Source: Acuticoccus mangrovi
GTDB taxonomy: Bacteria > Pseudomonadota > Alphaproteobacteria > Rhizobiales > Amorphaceae
Assembly (NCBI RefSeq): GCF_016411865.1
Contig: NZ_JAEKJA010000031.1
Location: forward strand, 1 to 54,570
Direction: 5' to 3'
DNA length: 54,570 nt
Part shown: positions 1 to 8,956 of the stretch, in pieces
Numbering within the stretch: position 1 is the stretch's first letter
Layout of the letters: every line of letters starts with the position of its first letter
The notes under the pieces: generated by a model
The model's database searches: none
Seen by the model: only the letters and a program-made list of their open reading frames with translations
Told to the model about the DNA's origin: nothing
Program-made: the position numbers and the translations under genes

Positions 1-453
1 CCGCGTCCCGGAGAGCCCCTCGATGGTGTCGAGGATCTCCTTCACCAGCACCCGCTCCTCCTCCGGCGGCACCTCGTTGAGGCGATGGGTGTTGGTCTTG
101 CCGTGACCCATCAGCTCCCAGCCGTGGGCAAGGCAGGCCCGCACCACCTCGGGCATATGGACGCACACGTCGCTGTTCAGCGCGACGGTGCCGCGGACGT
201 TGTGCCGATCGAGCACGCGGATCACCCGGTCGAGGCCGATGCGGTTGCCGAAGTCGCGCTGGGCCCATTCCCGCACCATCGGCGTGCCGCCTTTTGGCCT
301 CTCGTTTGCATCCCCCGGCATTGGCGTATCGAGATGGAAGATCTCGACATTCGGCACCACCCAGAGTGCCAGCGATTTTCCGTTCGGCCACCGCAGCGGC
401 GGCCGGCTTGAAACCATCGAAAAGCGGAACGGGCCGTAGCGGCTGGGCTCCAT
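1..453 (-). CDS. PuuE-like polysaccharide deacetylase family protein, 3' end outside window
   Basis: The minus strand is open from an ATG at 453 to the left edge (151 codons, no stop), so the C-terminus is missing. The N-terminus reads YGPFRF, then a conserved block with WAQRDFGNRIG, a beta strand with GTVALNSDV and a WELMGHGKTN segment. This matches the NodB-fold family that contains the metal-independent allantoinase PuuE, and is clearly paralogous to the protein at 8076-8954, which has WAQRDYGNRVG and WEFMGHNETN at the same places. A GGAG lies 11 bases before the ATG. An in-frame GTG at 465 is less likely because that GGAG abuts it. Such enzymes hydrolyse C-N bonds of ureides or related amides. 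The gene is divergent from the PrpD gene to its right and shares a short promoter with a TGGCATACCA site. Family call is confident; substrate unknown. Confidence 0.85.
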   Translation of the reverse strand, partial: MEPSRYGPFRFSMVSSRPPLRWPNGKSLALWVVPNVEIFHLDTPMPGDANERPKGGTPMVREWAQRDFGNRIGLDRVIRVLDRHNVRGTVALNSDVCVHMPEVVRACLAHGWELMGHGKTNTHRLNEVPPEEERVLVKEILDTIEGLSGTR

Positions 454-475
454 CGGATCATTCACTCCGGTAGGA

Positions 476-1885
476 TTGTCATTGGGACACCGCTGGCATA
501 CCATTGGCCCACCAAGATGTCAGGGGGCTTTTCTGCAAGTTCGCATCGGACGCACCAGCACGGACGATTCGCTCGATCGTCTTGTCGCCTTCGCCCGCGA
601 CGTCGCCGCCGCACCGCTTGCGGACGACCTCGCCGCGCGGACGGCGCTTCTCCTCGTTGACGAAATGGCCGCTCTGCTCGCCGCCGCGTCCGACCCCCGC
701 ATGCTCGCGGTGCGCGATGGGTTGCTCCCGGCCGGGGTGGCCACGGCCGAGGACGCGGCGGTCGCCACGGCGGTAGCGCTGTCCTGGATGGAGCTCGACG
801 AAGGGTTCACCCGGGCGAGCTGCCACGGCGGTCTCTATCTCCTTCCAGTGCTGATGACCGTCGCGGCGGAGCGCGACAGCACGCTCGGTGAGATCCTGTC
901 GCGCCTCGCTGCGGGCTACGAAGTTCTGGCGCGGCTCGCCGCGGCCTACCGGATCGCCCGCTTCACCTGGCATCCGCACGCGATCTGGGCCCCGGTCGGC
1001 GCCGCGCTCGCGGCGGCGCTGTCCCGCGGTTCGGACCAGGGCACGACGATGGCCGCGCTGCGCGGCGCAGCCTCGCTCGCCATGCTCGGCGGATACGAAG
1101 CGGCGACGGATGGTGCGGAGATCCGCAACGTCTGGGGCGCGATCGGCACCCGCAACGGGCTCGCCGCCCACCGCCTCGCCGAGCTCGGCGTCGACGGGCC
1201 GGCCGCCGCGCCGGGTGCGGTGCTCGAGCGCCTCAACGGCACGGCCGGCGCACCGGACGTTCTGACCGCCGATCTCGGCACGCGCTGGGCCGTGTTCGAC
1301 ACCTTCGTCAAAGAGCACGCCTGCTGCCAGTCGATGCACTCGGCGATCGATGCGGCGCTCGCGCTCCCGGCGCTTCCCGCCGACGCCATCGCGCAGGTGG
1401 AGATCGCGACGCCGCGGCTCGAAATGAACGAAGTCGCGCCGATGAACCGCCTCGCGGCGCAGTTTTCCCTACCCCACGCGATGGCCGTCAGCCTGCTCTT
1501 CGGTGATGCCGACGCGCCGCGCTTTCGTGAGGACACGATCGCCGATCCGCGTGTCGCGGCGCTGCGCGAGCGCGTCGTCCTGTCGCCCTGGCCGGAACCG
1601 CTCGAGGGGCCGAACGCCCGCCCGGCGCGGGTCACCGTCACGTTGCGGGACGGGACCGAGCGGGCGGAGACGCGGTTGTCGGCACGCCGGCTCACCGACG
1701 CCGACCGCACCGCCGTCGTCGCGATGAAGCTCCGGCGGTACGGCGAGGGAACGGGGGCCGTCGCCGCGTGCGAGGCTCTTCTGACGGACGTCGGCGGGGC
1801 TCTCTCGCGTCCGTGGCGCGACTTCGCCGCGGCCTGTTTCGATGCTCCACAAGGGGCGCCCAGCCCGGCGGAGGCAGCGCAGTGA
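476..1885 (+). CDS. MmgE/PrpD family protein (copy 1), start unresolved
   Basis: About 450 residues with the two-domain MmgE/PrpD fold (2-methylcitrate dehydratase, cis-aconitate decarboxylase and relatives). The N-terminal helical domain includes MELDEGFTRASCHGG where relatives have HALDFDD, so this copy is divergent. A later FSLPHAMAVSLL segment matches the family. The frame has no ATG before about 664; only TTG codons at 476 and 482 are available, too close to the divergent gene (start 453) to leave room for a promoter. An ATG at 517 is in another frame and would join this frame if one G of the GGGGG run at 522-526 were absent. A base-call error or real frameshift is therefore possible. 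The stop overlaps the next start (GTGA), so the two genes are probably cotranscribed. Substrate unknown. Confidence 0.8.
   Translation: MSLGHRWHTIGPPRCQGAFLQVRIGRTSTDDSLDRLVAFARDVAAAPLADDLAARTALLLVDEMAALLAAASDPRMLAVRDGLLPAGVATAEDAAVATAVALSWMELDEGFTRASCHGGLYLLPVLMTVAAERDSTLGEILSRLAAGYEVLARLAAAYRIARFTWHPHAIWAPVGAALAAALSRGSDQGTTMAALRGAASLAMLGGYEAATDGAEIRNVWGAIGTRNGLAAHRLAELGVDGPAAAPGAVLERLNGTAGAPDVLTADLGTRWAVFDTFVKEHACCQSMHSAIDAALALPALPADAIAQVEIATPRLEMNEVAPMNRLAAQFSLPHAMAVSLLFGDADAPRFREDTIADPRVAALRERVVLSPWPEPLEGPNARPARVTVTLRDGTERAETRLSARRLTDADRTAVVAMKLRRYGEGTGAVAACEALLTDVGGALSRPWRDFAAACFDAPQGAPSPAEAAQ
494..503. promoter_or_regulatory. Candidate GntR-type operator TGGCATACCA
   Basis: TGGCATACCA is the exact reverse complement of TGGTATGCCA at 10323-10332. 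It lies in the gap between the divergent hydrolase (start 453) and PrpD genes. FadR-subfamily GntR regulators commonly bind TGGT-N2-ACCA-like dyads. No GntR gene is in the window, so the regulator is unknown. Its position argues against translation of PrpD from the TTG at 476. Confidence 0.45.
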
Positions 1886-2955
1886 AGCTGACCCCCCACG
1901 CCGTCGTCTGCTTCATCCTCTCGATCGCCGCGGGGATCCTCGCGCACATCGTGCGGATGCCGCTCGCCTTCGTCCTCGGGCCGATGATCGTCACCGCGAT
2001 CTTCGCGATCTCGGGCATCACGCCGTTCGCCCCGCCGCCGGGGCGCCGGGTGGGACAGATCATCGTCGGAACGTCGGTGGGGCTGTCCTTCACGGCGCCG
2101 GTGCTCGCGAGCCTCTTGGACTATGTGCCGCTCATCGTGTTCTCGGCGCTGTCGGCGATGTTGCTCGGGGCGATCCTCAGCATTCCCTATGCCCGGATCG
2201 CACGGGTCGATTCCAAGACCGCCTATTTCGCGATGATGCCCGGCGGGCTCGCCGAGATGGCCAATATCGGCGGCGCGCACGGCGGCAAGAGCGCGCCGAT
2301 CTCGCTCGCGCAGGCGCTTCGCGTCGCGCTCGTCGTCTGCATCCTGCCGCCGCTGATCGTCAGCCTCGACCTGCATGGCGACTTCGAGGCCTTCGACAGC
2401 GTGCCGCTCGTCGATCCAGTCCTCCTCATACCGCTGTTCGCGGCGGCCGGCGTCGGCGTCTTCACCATCCGCACGCTGCGGCTGAACAATCCCTGGATGG
2501 TCGGCGCGCTGCTCGGATCGGCCACCGTCGGCGTGCTCGGCCTCATCGAGGGGCGTGTGCCGCACGTCCTCTTCTACGCCGGTCAGTTCTTGATCGGCAT
2601 CTCGATCGGCGCGCGGTTCAAGCGGGAGCTCGTGCGCCACCTCGTCCGCCTCGCCATCACGAGCGTCGGCTTCACCCTCGTGATGACAGCCGCGTTGCTC
2701 GCCTTCGCCTTTCTCGTGGCGAAGCTCGGCGGGCTCGACTATGCGAGCGCGGCTCTGGCCGTCTCCCCCGGCGGCTTCGCCGAGATGACGGTGACGGCGC
2801 AGACCCTGCACCTCAACGTCGCCCTCGTGGTCGCCTTCCACATCGTGCGCTCGGTGCTGGTGAACAGCTTCTCGACCCACCTCATGACGATGCTCACCCA
2901 CCTCGGCCTGTTCCGCCTCGGCGATCGCGCCGTCCAGCGGAAGAACCTCGCATGA
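1882..2955 (+). CDS. AbrB family membrane protein
   Basis: A 357-residue hydrophobic protein with about ten membrane segments and an internal duplication: MPGGLAEM near the middle and SPGGFAEM near the C-terminus occupy equivalent places in the two halves. This is the AbrB/ammonia monooxygenase-type membrane family (PF05145), which is unrelated to the Bacillus transcription factor. Function in the family is poorly defined; in E. coli, AbrB was linked to expression of aidB. The GTG start at 1882 overlaps the PrpD stop and has GGAGG 7 bases upstream. Its place beside TRAP transport and catabolic genes suggests movement of a small organic acid or of the pathway substrate, which is inference. Confidence 0.85.
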   Translation: MKLTPHAVVCFILSIAAGILAHIVRMPLAFVLGPMIVTAIFAISGITPFAPPPGRRVGQIIVGTSVGLSFTAPVLASLLDYVPLIVFSALSAMLLGAILSIPYARIARVDSKTAYFAMMPGGLAEMANIGGAHGGKSAPISLAQALRVALVVCILPPLIVSLDLHGDFEAFDSVPLVDPVLLIPLFAAAGVGVFTIRTLRLNNPWMVGALLGSATVGVLGLIEGRVPHVLFYAGQFLIGISIGARFKRELVRHLVRLAITSVGFTLVMTAALLAFAFLVAKLGGLDYASAALAVSPGGFAEMTVTAQTLHLNVALVVAFHIVRSVLVNSFSTHLMTMLTHLGLFRLGDRAVQRKNLA

Positions 2956-2983
2956 GTGCCGCGTCGGGATCGGAGTCGCGGCC

Positions 2984-3772
2984 ATGAATCTCGGCCTCGA
3001 CGGACGCTGCGCGCTGGTGCTTGCCGCGACACGCGGCCTGGGGCGCGCCGCCGCCCGTGCGCTCGCCGCGGAGGGGGCGCGCGTAGCGATCACCGGCTCC
3101 GACCTCTCGCGGGCCGAGGCGGCCGCGGCCGAGATTGCGGCCGAGACCGGCGCCACCGTCGTCGGCGTCGCGGGCGACATGATGGCGGAGGGCATCGAGG
3201 CCGTCGTCGACCAGGTGGAAGCGGCGCTCGGGCCGGTCGAAATTCTCGTTCTCAACCACCCCGGCCCAGCGCTCGGCGTCGCCGCCGAGATCGATCTCGA
3301 CGGGCTGCCGACGCAGTTCCGAATGATCGTGTCCAACCCCATCGCGCTGGTGCGTCGGACGATGCCGGCGATGCGCGAAAAGGGGTTCGGCCGGATCCTC
3401 GCTACCTCCGGCGGCAGCCTCGTCAATCCGTTGCCCAACAAGGTGATGGACAACACCTTGCGGCCGGCCATCGCCGGCTACCTCAAGGCGCTCTCCAACG
3501 AGATCGCGGCCGACGGGGTCACCGTCAACATCATCATTCCCGGCACATTCGTGACGGAACGCGTTCACGCTTCCACGAAAGCGAATGCTGGCCTCGACGG
3601 CATCACGGTCGAAGAGGCGATGCGACGGCGACTCGCGGGCATTCCCGCGGGCCGCTTCGGCGAGCTCGACGCCGAGTTCGGAGCCACCGTTGCGTTCCTG
3701 TGCGGCGCGGGGGCCAGCTACATAAACGGTTCGATCGTCCGCTGTGATGGTGGGCAGGTGCGGAGCTTATAG
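2984..3772 (+). CDS. Atypical SDR family oxidoreductase
   Basis: A 262-residue Rossmann protein of classical SDR length. The cofactor loop reads AATRGLGRA instead of TGxxxGIG, and the strand end LVLNHPGP replaces the NNAG motif. LATSGGS supplies the catalytic-serine region. Where YxxxK should fall, alignment on the following helix (GYLKALSNEIA) gives DNTLR, so the catalytic Tyr and Lys are absent. This resembles a known divergent SDR subgroup with a SNxLRPA-type helix. It may still bind NAD(P), but the usual proton-relay chemistry is doubtful. The C-terminal SYINGSIVRCDGG is the standard SDR ending. A GGAG lies 8 bases before the ATG. It sits 28 bases after the AbrB gene and ahead of the TRAP genes, probably in the same operon. 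Confidence 0.9.
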   Translation: MNLGLDGRCALVLAATRGLGRAAARALAAEGARVAITGSDLSRAEAAAAEIAAETGATVVGVAGDMMAEGIEAVVDQVEAALGPVEILVLNHPGPALGVAAEIDLDGLPTQFRMIVSNPIALVRRTMPAMREKGFGRILATSGGSLVNPLPNKVMDNTLRPAIAGYLKALSNEIAADGVTVNIIIPGTFVTERVHASTKANAGLDGITVEEAMRRRLAGIPAGRFGELDAEFGATVAFLCGAGASYINGSIVRCDGGQVRSL

Positions 3773-3837
3773 GCGCAGGACCAGGGAACGAAACGACCAA
3801 GGGCGGGAGAGCCCCACCACACCAAGAGGCACCAACG

Positions 3838-4818
3838 ATGTTCGAACCCATTGCCCGTCTCGTCGGACGCGCAGCGCTCTGCGCCGCAGCGGCCGTGCTG
3901 CCGACCGCGACCTTCGCCCAGGACGCCGTCCCGGAGAAGCCGGCTCAGCTCTCGATCCTGTCCGGCTCCACCGGCGGCTCCTGGTACGCCTATTCCAGCG
4001 GCCTCATTCCGATCTTCCAGAAGGAAGGCATCACCGTCACGACGATGCCCGGCGGCGGCGCGTCCAACCCGCTGCGGATCTCGGCCGGCGAGTTCCTGGT
4101 CGGCTTCGGCCAGACCTCCGCGAACTTCGACGCATCGAAGGGGCAGGGGGCGTTCGAAGGCCGCGACCCGATCACCAACCTGCAGAACATCGCGCTGATG
4201 AGCACGGATCACGTCCATCTCATCTGCCTCGCGGACAGCGAGGTGAACTCCTGGAAGGACCTGCCGAAGGCGCGGTTCGCGGCGCCCGCGGCGACCACCG
4301 GCTCGTGGGGCAACTTCCTCGCCGGTCTCCACGCGGTGGGTGTCTCCGAGGATGAGCTCAACATCGTCACCCGCGGCAACTCCGGCGACAACATGACCGC
4401 GCTGCGGGACCGCGAAGCGGACTGCGCGTCCTACACTAGCGCCTGGCCGGTCTCGACCGTCACCGAAGTCGCCAACTCGGTCGACCTCAAGTTCATCGGC
4501 CTCAGCGACGACGAGATCGCCGAGGTCGAGGCGAGCAACCCGGGCTTCATCGCCGGCACGATCCCGGCCGGGGCCTATCGCGGGCTCGACAAGGACATCA
4601 AGGTCTACATGGCCGGGTCGGCGCTGATGGCGAGCGAGAGCCTGCCGGAGGGCGACGCCTATTGGATCGTCAAGACGATCTACGACAACCTCGATGAGGT
4701 CCGCAAAGTCCACGAGGGTCTCAAGAACCTCGACGGCGAGACGATGGTGCGTGCCCCGGTGTTCAAGATGCACCCCGGCGCGGCGAAGTTCTACCGCGAA
4801 GTCGGCCTGATGGATTGA
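3838..4818 (+). CDS. TAXI family TRAP transporter solute-binding subunit
   Basis: A 326-residue periplasmic protein with a Sec signal peptide ending near residue 27 (ATFA). The mature start LSILSGSTGGSWYAYSSGL is the TAXI (NMT1_3) hallmark, followed by GGGASNPLRI and a TTGSWGNFL segment. It would capture a small organic solute and pass it to the fused permease encoded immediately downstream. GAGG is 8 bases before the ATG. Between the two genes is a 112-base GC-rich stretch with a hairpin, which commonly lets the binding protein be made in excess. The substrate is unknown; the genomic setting suggests a ureide, amide or carboxylate. Confidence 0.93.
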   Translation: MFEPIARLVGRAALCAAAAVLPTATFAQDAVPEKPAQLSILSGSTGGSWYAYSSGLIPIFQKEGITVTTMPGGGASNPLRISAGEFLVGFGQTSANFDASKGQGAFEGRDPITNLQNIALMSTDHVHLICLADSEVNSWKDLPKARFAAPAATTGSWGNFLAGLHAVGVSEDELNIVTRGNSGDNMTALRDREADCASYTSAWPVSTVTEVANSVDLKFIGLSDDEIAEVEASNPGFIAGTIPAGAYRGLDKDIKVYMAGSALMASESLPEGDAYWIVKTIYDNLDEVRKVHEGLKNLDGETMVRAPVFKMHPGAAKFYREVGLMD

Positions 4819-4847
4819 TCCGAGCGGCCCTGTCCGGGCGGCGGCGG

Positions 4848-4860
4848 CGGGCTGTGCCCG
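4848..4860 (+). other. Intergenic hairpin between TRAP binding protein and permease
   Basis: CGGGC-TGT-GCCCG is a perfect 5-bp stem with a 3-base loop. A second short stem, GCCC-N5-GGGC, lies just before it at 4827-4839. There is no T-run, so it is not a classical terminator. It may attenuate readthrough or stabilise the upstream mRNA. Confidence 0.35.
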
Positions 4861-4930
4861 TGCGCTGCCGGCCGGGCAGACCCATCCTGCAGGCCATCGC
4901 GCACGACGCATTCAGCGCGGGAGTACGGAA

Positions 4931-6892
4931 ATGACGGAAGTCACCTTTAGTCGCTTGTGGCGAGACAGATTCACGCGGCCGTTCCTCCTGTTGTCGGTCG
5001 CGCTGTGCGTCTTCATGACGGCATACCATGTCTACTACGGGTATGTGCTGAAGCCTTATTTCTACATCTACTATCCGATGCATCTCGGCCTCGCGTTGGC
5101 GATCATCTTCGCCGATTCGATGGCCGCCCGGGTCGATGCGCCGCCCGGCCGTCGTCGCCTCTGCGCCAATCTCGTCGACGGCGCGTTCCTCGTGGTCGTG
5201 GCTCTGGCGACGGGCTACCTCGTCATGAACGCTCAGTACGTCATGAACCGGATGACGGGGTTCGACCGGCTGACCATGGTGCAGCTCCTGCTCGGCATCG
5301 GTCTCACGATCGCGGTGCTGGAGGCGATCCGACGTGTCGTCGGCATGGTGCTCGTGATCGTCGTCGCGGTCTTCCTCGCCTATGCCGTCGTCGGGCCGTG
5401 GCTGCCGGGCCTGTTGTGGCACCAGGGCGTGAAGCCGGAGCGCATCATCGAGCTGCTCTATCTGACGCCCGAAGGCTTCTTCAACAGCCCGCTCAAGGTC
5501 GCAGCGGACTTCGTCCTGCTTTTCGTGACGCTGGGGGCGTTGCTTCTCGCCTCCGGCGCCGGCGGCTTCTTCACCGACATCTCGTTCGCGCTGACCGGCC
5601 GTAGCATCGGCGGTCCGGCGAAGGCGTCCATCGTGTCGAGCGCGTTCATGGGGATGCTGCAGGGGAGCTCCAACGGCAACGTCGCCACCACGGGGCCGTT
5701 CACGATCCCGGCGATGGAGCGCTACGGCTACCCGAAGGACTACGCCGCGGGGGTCGAGGCCGTCGCCTCCACCGGCGGATCGCTGACACCGCCGATCATG
5801 GGGGCGGCCGCCTTCCTGATGGCGGAGGTGACCGGCATTCCGTATGTCGAGATCATGATCGCCGCGGCGGTCCCGGCGCTGCTCTACTACCTTGCGGTTC
5901 TCTTCATGGTCGACCTCGAGGCGCGCAAGCGAGGCCTTGCCCTCTCCGGCGGATCGGCCCAGTCGGCGCTGACGATCTTCTTGGCGCGCGGCTATCTGAT
6001 CGCGCCGATCATCGTCATGGTCTGGTTCCTGATGGACGGCTATTCGCCGGCGCGCGCGGGCTTCTACGGCGTCACCTCGCTCGCGGTGCTGCTGCTGCTC
6101 GACGGGCAGACGCGGCGGCGCTACTTCGCGGTGCTGTTCGAGGCGGCGGCGCGCGCGCCGAAGATGATGGTCGCCGTCACGGCGGCCTGCGCCGCAGCGG
6201 GCCTCATCGCCGGCATCATCGTGCGCACCGGGCTCAATTTGAAGCTCGGCCTCATCGTCCTCAACTACGCCGAAGTCGGCAACTACATCACCTTCCTGGA
6301 CAACGGCCAGCTCCTCGTCGGTCTGTTCCTGACGATGGTGATCGCCGTCGTCCTCGGGATGGGCGTGCCGACGACGGCGGCCTACGTGGTGCTCGCCTCG
6401 CTCCTCGCCCCGGGGCTCGCGAACATGGGCGCCTCGGTCGTCGCGGCGCACCTCTTCATCATCTACTGCGCCTCGAAATCGTCGATCACGCCGCCGGTGG
6501 CGGTGGCGTCCTACACGGCGGCGGCGATCTGCGGTTCGGACCCCTGGCGGACGAGCCTCATTGCCTTCCGCCTCGGACTGTCCGTGTTCATCATCCCGTA
6601 CATCTTCGTGTTCTCGCCGGCGCTCCTGGCCGACGGGTCGCTGGTCGAGATCGTCTGGGCCGGGCTCACGGCGACCTTCGGGATCTTCGCCCTCTCGGTC
6701 GGCTCCACCGGTTGGCTGAAGGTCGATCTCGTCTGGTACGAGCGGCTGCTGATGATCCTCGTGTCGCTGCCGATGATCTACGCGGGCTGGGGCACGGATA
6801 TTCTCGGCTTCGTGATGTTCGGCGCGACGCTCGGGCTCATCGCGCTCCGGGTGCGCGTTGCCCGCGGCCGCGTCGCCTCGACGGTGCACTGA
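4931..6892 (+). CDS. TRAP transporter fused permease subunit (4TM/12TM)
   Basis: A 653-residue integral membrane protein in which the small DctQ-like four-helix unit (about residues 15-140) is fused to the large DctM-like unit (about 150-600), the architecture that partners TAXI binding proteins. Diagnostic stretches include MQGSSNGNVATTGPFTIP, STGGSLTPPIMGAAAFLM and GMGVPTTAAYVVL, with KSSITPPVAVASY near the C-terminal third. A GGAG is 7 bases before the ATG. It works with the upstream binding protein as an ion-gradient-driven importer in the inner membrane. The aminotransferase gene follows after 2 bases, so import and metabolism are probably coexpressed. Confidence 0.93.
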   Translation: MTEVTFSRLWRDRFTRPFLLLSVALCVFMTAYHVYYGYVLKPYFYIYYPMHLGLALAIIFADSMAARVDAPPGRRRLCANLVDGAFLVVVALATGYLVMNAQYVMNRMTGFDRLTMVQLLLGIGLTIAVLEAIRRVVGMVLVIVVAVFLAYAVVGPWLPGLLWHQGVKPERIIELLYLTPEGFFNSPLKVAADFVLLFVTLGALLLASGAGGFFTDISFALTGRSIGGPAKASIVSSAFMGMLQGSSNGNVATTGPFTIPAMERYGYPKDYAAGVEAVASTGGSLTPPIMGAAAFLMAEVTGIPYVEIMIAAAVPALLYYLAVLFMVDLEARKRGLALSGGSAQSALTIFLARGYLIAPIIVMVWFLMDGYSPARAGFYGVTSLAVLLLLDGQTRRRYFAVLFEAAARAPKMMVAVTAACAAAGLIAGIIVRTGLNLKLGLIVLNYAEVGNYITFLDNGQLLVGLFLTMVIAVVLGMGVPTTAAYVVLASLLAPGLANMGASVVAAHLFIIYCASKSSITPPVAVASYTAAAICGSDPWRTSLIAFRLGLSVFIIPYIFVFSPALLADGSLVEIVWAGLTATFGIFALSVGSTGWLKVDLVWYERLLMILVSLPMIYAGWGTDILGFVMFGATLGLIALRVRVARGRVASTVH

Positions 6893-6894
6893 CG

Positions 6895-8079
6895 ATGCTG
6901 GGCAAGACGACCTCCTTCGACCTCCCCGCCGTCCGCGCGCTGTTTCCCGGCGCCGCGCGCTGGACCTATCTCGACGTCGCGGCGCGGGGGCTGATGTCGA
7001 CCGAAACGCGGGCCGCGATCGACGCGCACCACGACGAGCGGATGCTCGACGGCGGCGACAAGCCGGCGATGTTTGCCGCCCTCGAGGCGGCCCGCGCCGG
7101 CTTCGCCCGTATTCTGAACGCCACGCCGGACGAGATCGCGATCACCAAGAACATCTCCGAGGGCCTCAACATCATTGCGACGAGCGTGCCGATGGCGGCC
7201 GGCGACAACGTCGTCGTCTGCGCCGCGCGCGAGCATCCGAACAACGTCTATGTCTGGCACCACCTCGCCCGGCGGCGCGGGATCGAGGTGCGCATCGTCG
7301 ATGACCGGGACGGCGTGATCGACCCGGAGGCGATGATTGCGGCAATGGACGGTCGCACGCGGATCGTCTCCGTCTCGTCGACGAGCTTCCTGCCGGGCTT
7401 TCGCACCGATCTCGACACTATCGGCGCGGCGTGCCGCGCGGGCGGCGCCGTCTTCCTCGTCGACGCGGCGCAGTCGGCCGGCATTCTGCATCACGACATG
7501 GCGGCGACGCCCGTCGATGCGATGGCGGTGTCGACGCAGAAGGGCCTGATGGGCCTCTACGGGATGGGCTTTCTCTATGTGCGGGCGGAGCTCGCCGAAG
7601 GGCTGGACCCGGTCTATCTCGCCCGCTTCGGCGTCGACCTCGGCGATGCGCACGAGGCCGCGACCGGCACGGCCGACTATGCGCTGATGCCGGCCGCCCG
7701 GCGCTTCGACCTCGGCAACTACAATTTTCCCGCCGCGATCGCGCTTCTGCCGGCGCTCGACCTCATCGAGCGGGTCGGCACCCCGGCGATCGAGGCGCAC
7801 GTGATCGATCTCGCGGGCACGCTCGCCGACGGGCTCGCGGACTGCGGCCTGCCGGTGTGGTCCCCACCCACCGCGGCCGCGCGCAGCAGCATGGTGACGC
7901 TCGGCCGCGACGAGGCCGACGCCGCCCGCCTCGCACCCTTCGCCGAGGCCCTCGCCGCATCGCGGGTCAAATACTCGGTGCGCCACGGGCGGTTGCGCTT
8001 CTCCTTCCACCTCTACAACGACGCGTCCGACGTGGCGGCGGTGCTCGACGTCGCGCGGCGCATGGAATTGCCTCGATGA
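6895..8079 (+). CDS. Class V aminotransferase fold protein (cysteine desulfurase-like)
   Basis: A 394-residue fold-type I PLP enzyme. The block ITKNISEGLNIIA corresponds to the phosphate-binding region, FLVDAAQSAG holds the Asp that pairs with the PLP nitrogen, and STQKGLMG carries the Schiff-base Lys at residue 216. The family includes cysteine desulfurases, isopenicillin N epimerases and transaminases. No SufS-type cysteine loop is recognisable, so aminotransferase, epimerase or lyase activity on a pathway intermediate is more likely than sulfur transfer. The ATG at 6895 is 2 bases after the permease stop. The last codons overlap the next start (ATGA at 8076-8079), indicating translational coupling to the hydrolase. 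Confidence 0.87.
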   Translation: MLGKTTSFDLPAVRALFPGAARWTYLDVAARGLMSTETRAAIDAHHDERMLDGGDKPAMFAALEAARAGFARILNATPDEIAITKNISEGLNIIATSVPMAAGDNVVVCAAREHPNNVYVWHHLARRRGIEVRIVDDRDGVIDPEAMIAAMDGRTRIVSVSSTSFLPGFRTDLDTIGAACRAGGAVFLVDAAQSAGILHHDMAATPVDAMAVSTQKGLMGLYGMGFLYVRAELAEGLDPVYLARFGVDLGDAHEAATGTADYALMPAARRFDLGNYNFPAAIALLPALDLIERVGTPAIEAHVIDLAGTLADGLADCGLPVWSPPTAAARSSMVTLGRDEADAARLAPFAEALAASRVKYSVRHGRLRFSFHLYNDASDVAAVLDVARRMELPR

Positions 8080-8954
8080 CCCCCAGCGACTACGGCCCGT
8101 TTCCCTTTGTCCCGATCACCGAGCGGCCGCGGATCGTCTGGCCCGGCGGCGCCGGCCTCGCGGTCTGGGTCATCACCAACATCGAGTTCTTTCCCCTGAC
8201 GCGAGCGCTCGCCGGCCATCCCGGCTATCCCAAGGGCAACCCGCCCTCGGTGCGGCCCTGGGCGCAGCGCGATTACGGCAACCGTGTCGGCGTCTGGCGC
8301 ATCATGGATGCGCTCGACGAGTTCGGTGTCCCGGGCACGGCGACCGTCAATGCCGACATCTGGCGCCACCATCCGCAGATCCTCACCGCCGCGCGCGAGC
8401 GGGGCTGGGAGTTCATGGGCCACAACGAGACCAACTCGGTCTGGCTCGACACCGTGCCGGAGGACGAGCAGCGGGCGATCATCGCGCGCTGCGCCGCGAC
8501 GCTCGAAGAGGCCGGTGGCGTCCGCCCCACGGGCTGGCTTGGAGCCGGGCTCGCCGAAAGCTGGCACACGCTCGATCAGCTGATCGACGAGGGCTTCACC
8601 TACGTCGCCGACTGGGTGAACGACGACCAGCCCTATCTCATGGATGTCGGTGGTCGGCAGATCGTCTCGATCCCCTATTCCTACGAGGTGAACGATTCGC
8701 CGGTGATCCAATATCGGGCGCAGTCGATTGACGAATTCGAGCTGCTCATTCGCCGCCAGTTCGACGTGCTCCACCGCGAGGGACAGGAGCATGGCCGGGT
8801 GATGGCGATTTGCCTCCACCCCTACATCATCGGCGTGCCGCATCGCATCGACGGTCTGCGCCGCGCGCTCGACTACATCGCGTCGCACGACGGAGTTTGG
8901 CTGGCGAACGGGCGGCAGATCGTCGAGCACTATCTGTCGACGCTGCCGCGGTGA
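8076..8954 (+). CDS. PuuE-like polysaccharide deacetylase family hydrolase
   Basis: A complete 292-residue NodB-fold protein. Landmarks are YGPFPF at the N-terminus, WAQRDYGNRVG, GTATVNADIWRHHPQ, WEFMGHNETNS, GWLGAGLAES and a late LHPYIIGVPHR. These fit the PuuE-type allantoinase/ureide hydrolase group rather than true polysaccharide deacetylases. It is a paralogue of the partial gene at 1-453. It would hydrolyse a cyclic amide or ureide in the cytoplasm. Start is the ATG of the ATGA overlap with the aminotransferase gene. It converges with the amidase gene, with only 2 bases between the stops. Substrate is inferred from family and context. Confidence 0.88.
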   Translation: MTPSDYGPFPFVPITERPRIVWPGGAGLAVWVITNIEFFPLTRALAGHPGYPKGNPPSVRPWAQRDYGNRVGVWRIMDALDEFGVPGTATVNADIWRHHPQILTAARERGWEFMGHNETNSVWLDTVPEDEQRAIIARCAATLEEAGGVRPTGWLGAGLAESWHTLDQLIDEGFTYVADWVNDDQPYLMDVGGRQIVSIPYSYEVNDSPVIQYRAQSIDEFELLIRRQFDVLHREGQEHGRVMAICLHPYIIGVPHRIDGLRRALDYIASHDGVWLANGRQIVEHYLSTLPR

Positions 8955-8956
8955 GC

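Noticed and set aside
946-3471. An 841-codon antisense open frame
   Set aside because: It lies opposite four well-supported genes. Long antisense frames are expected from G/C-biased codons, and the product is low-complexity Arg/Asp-rich.
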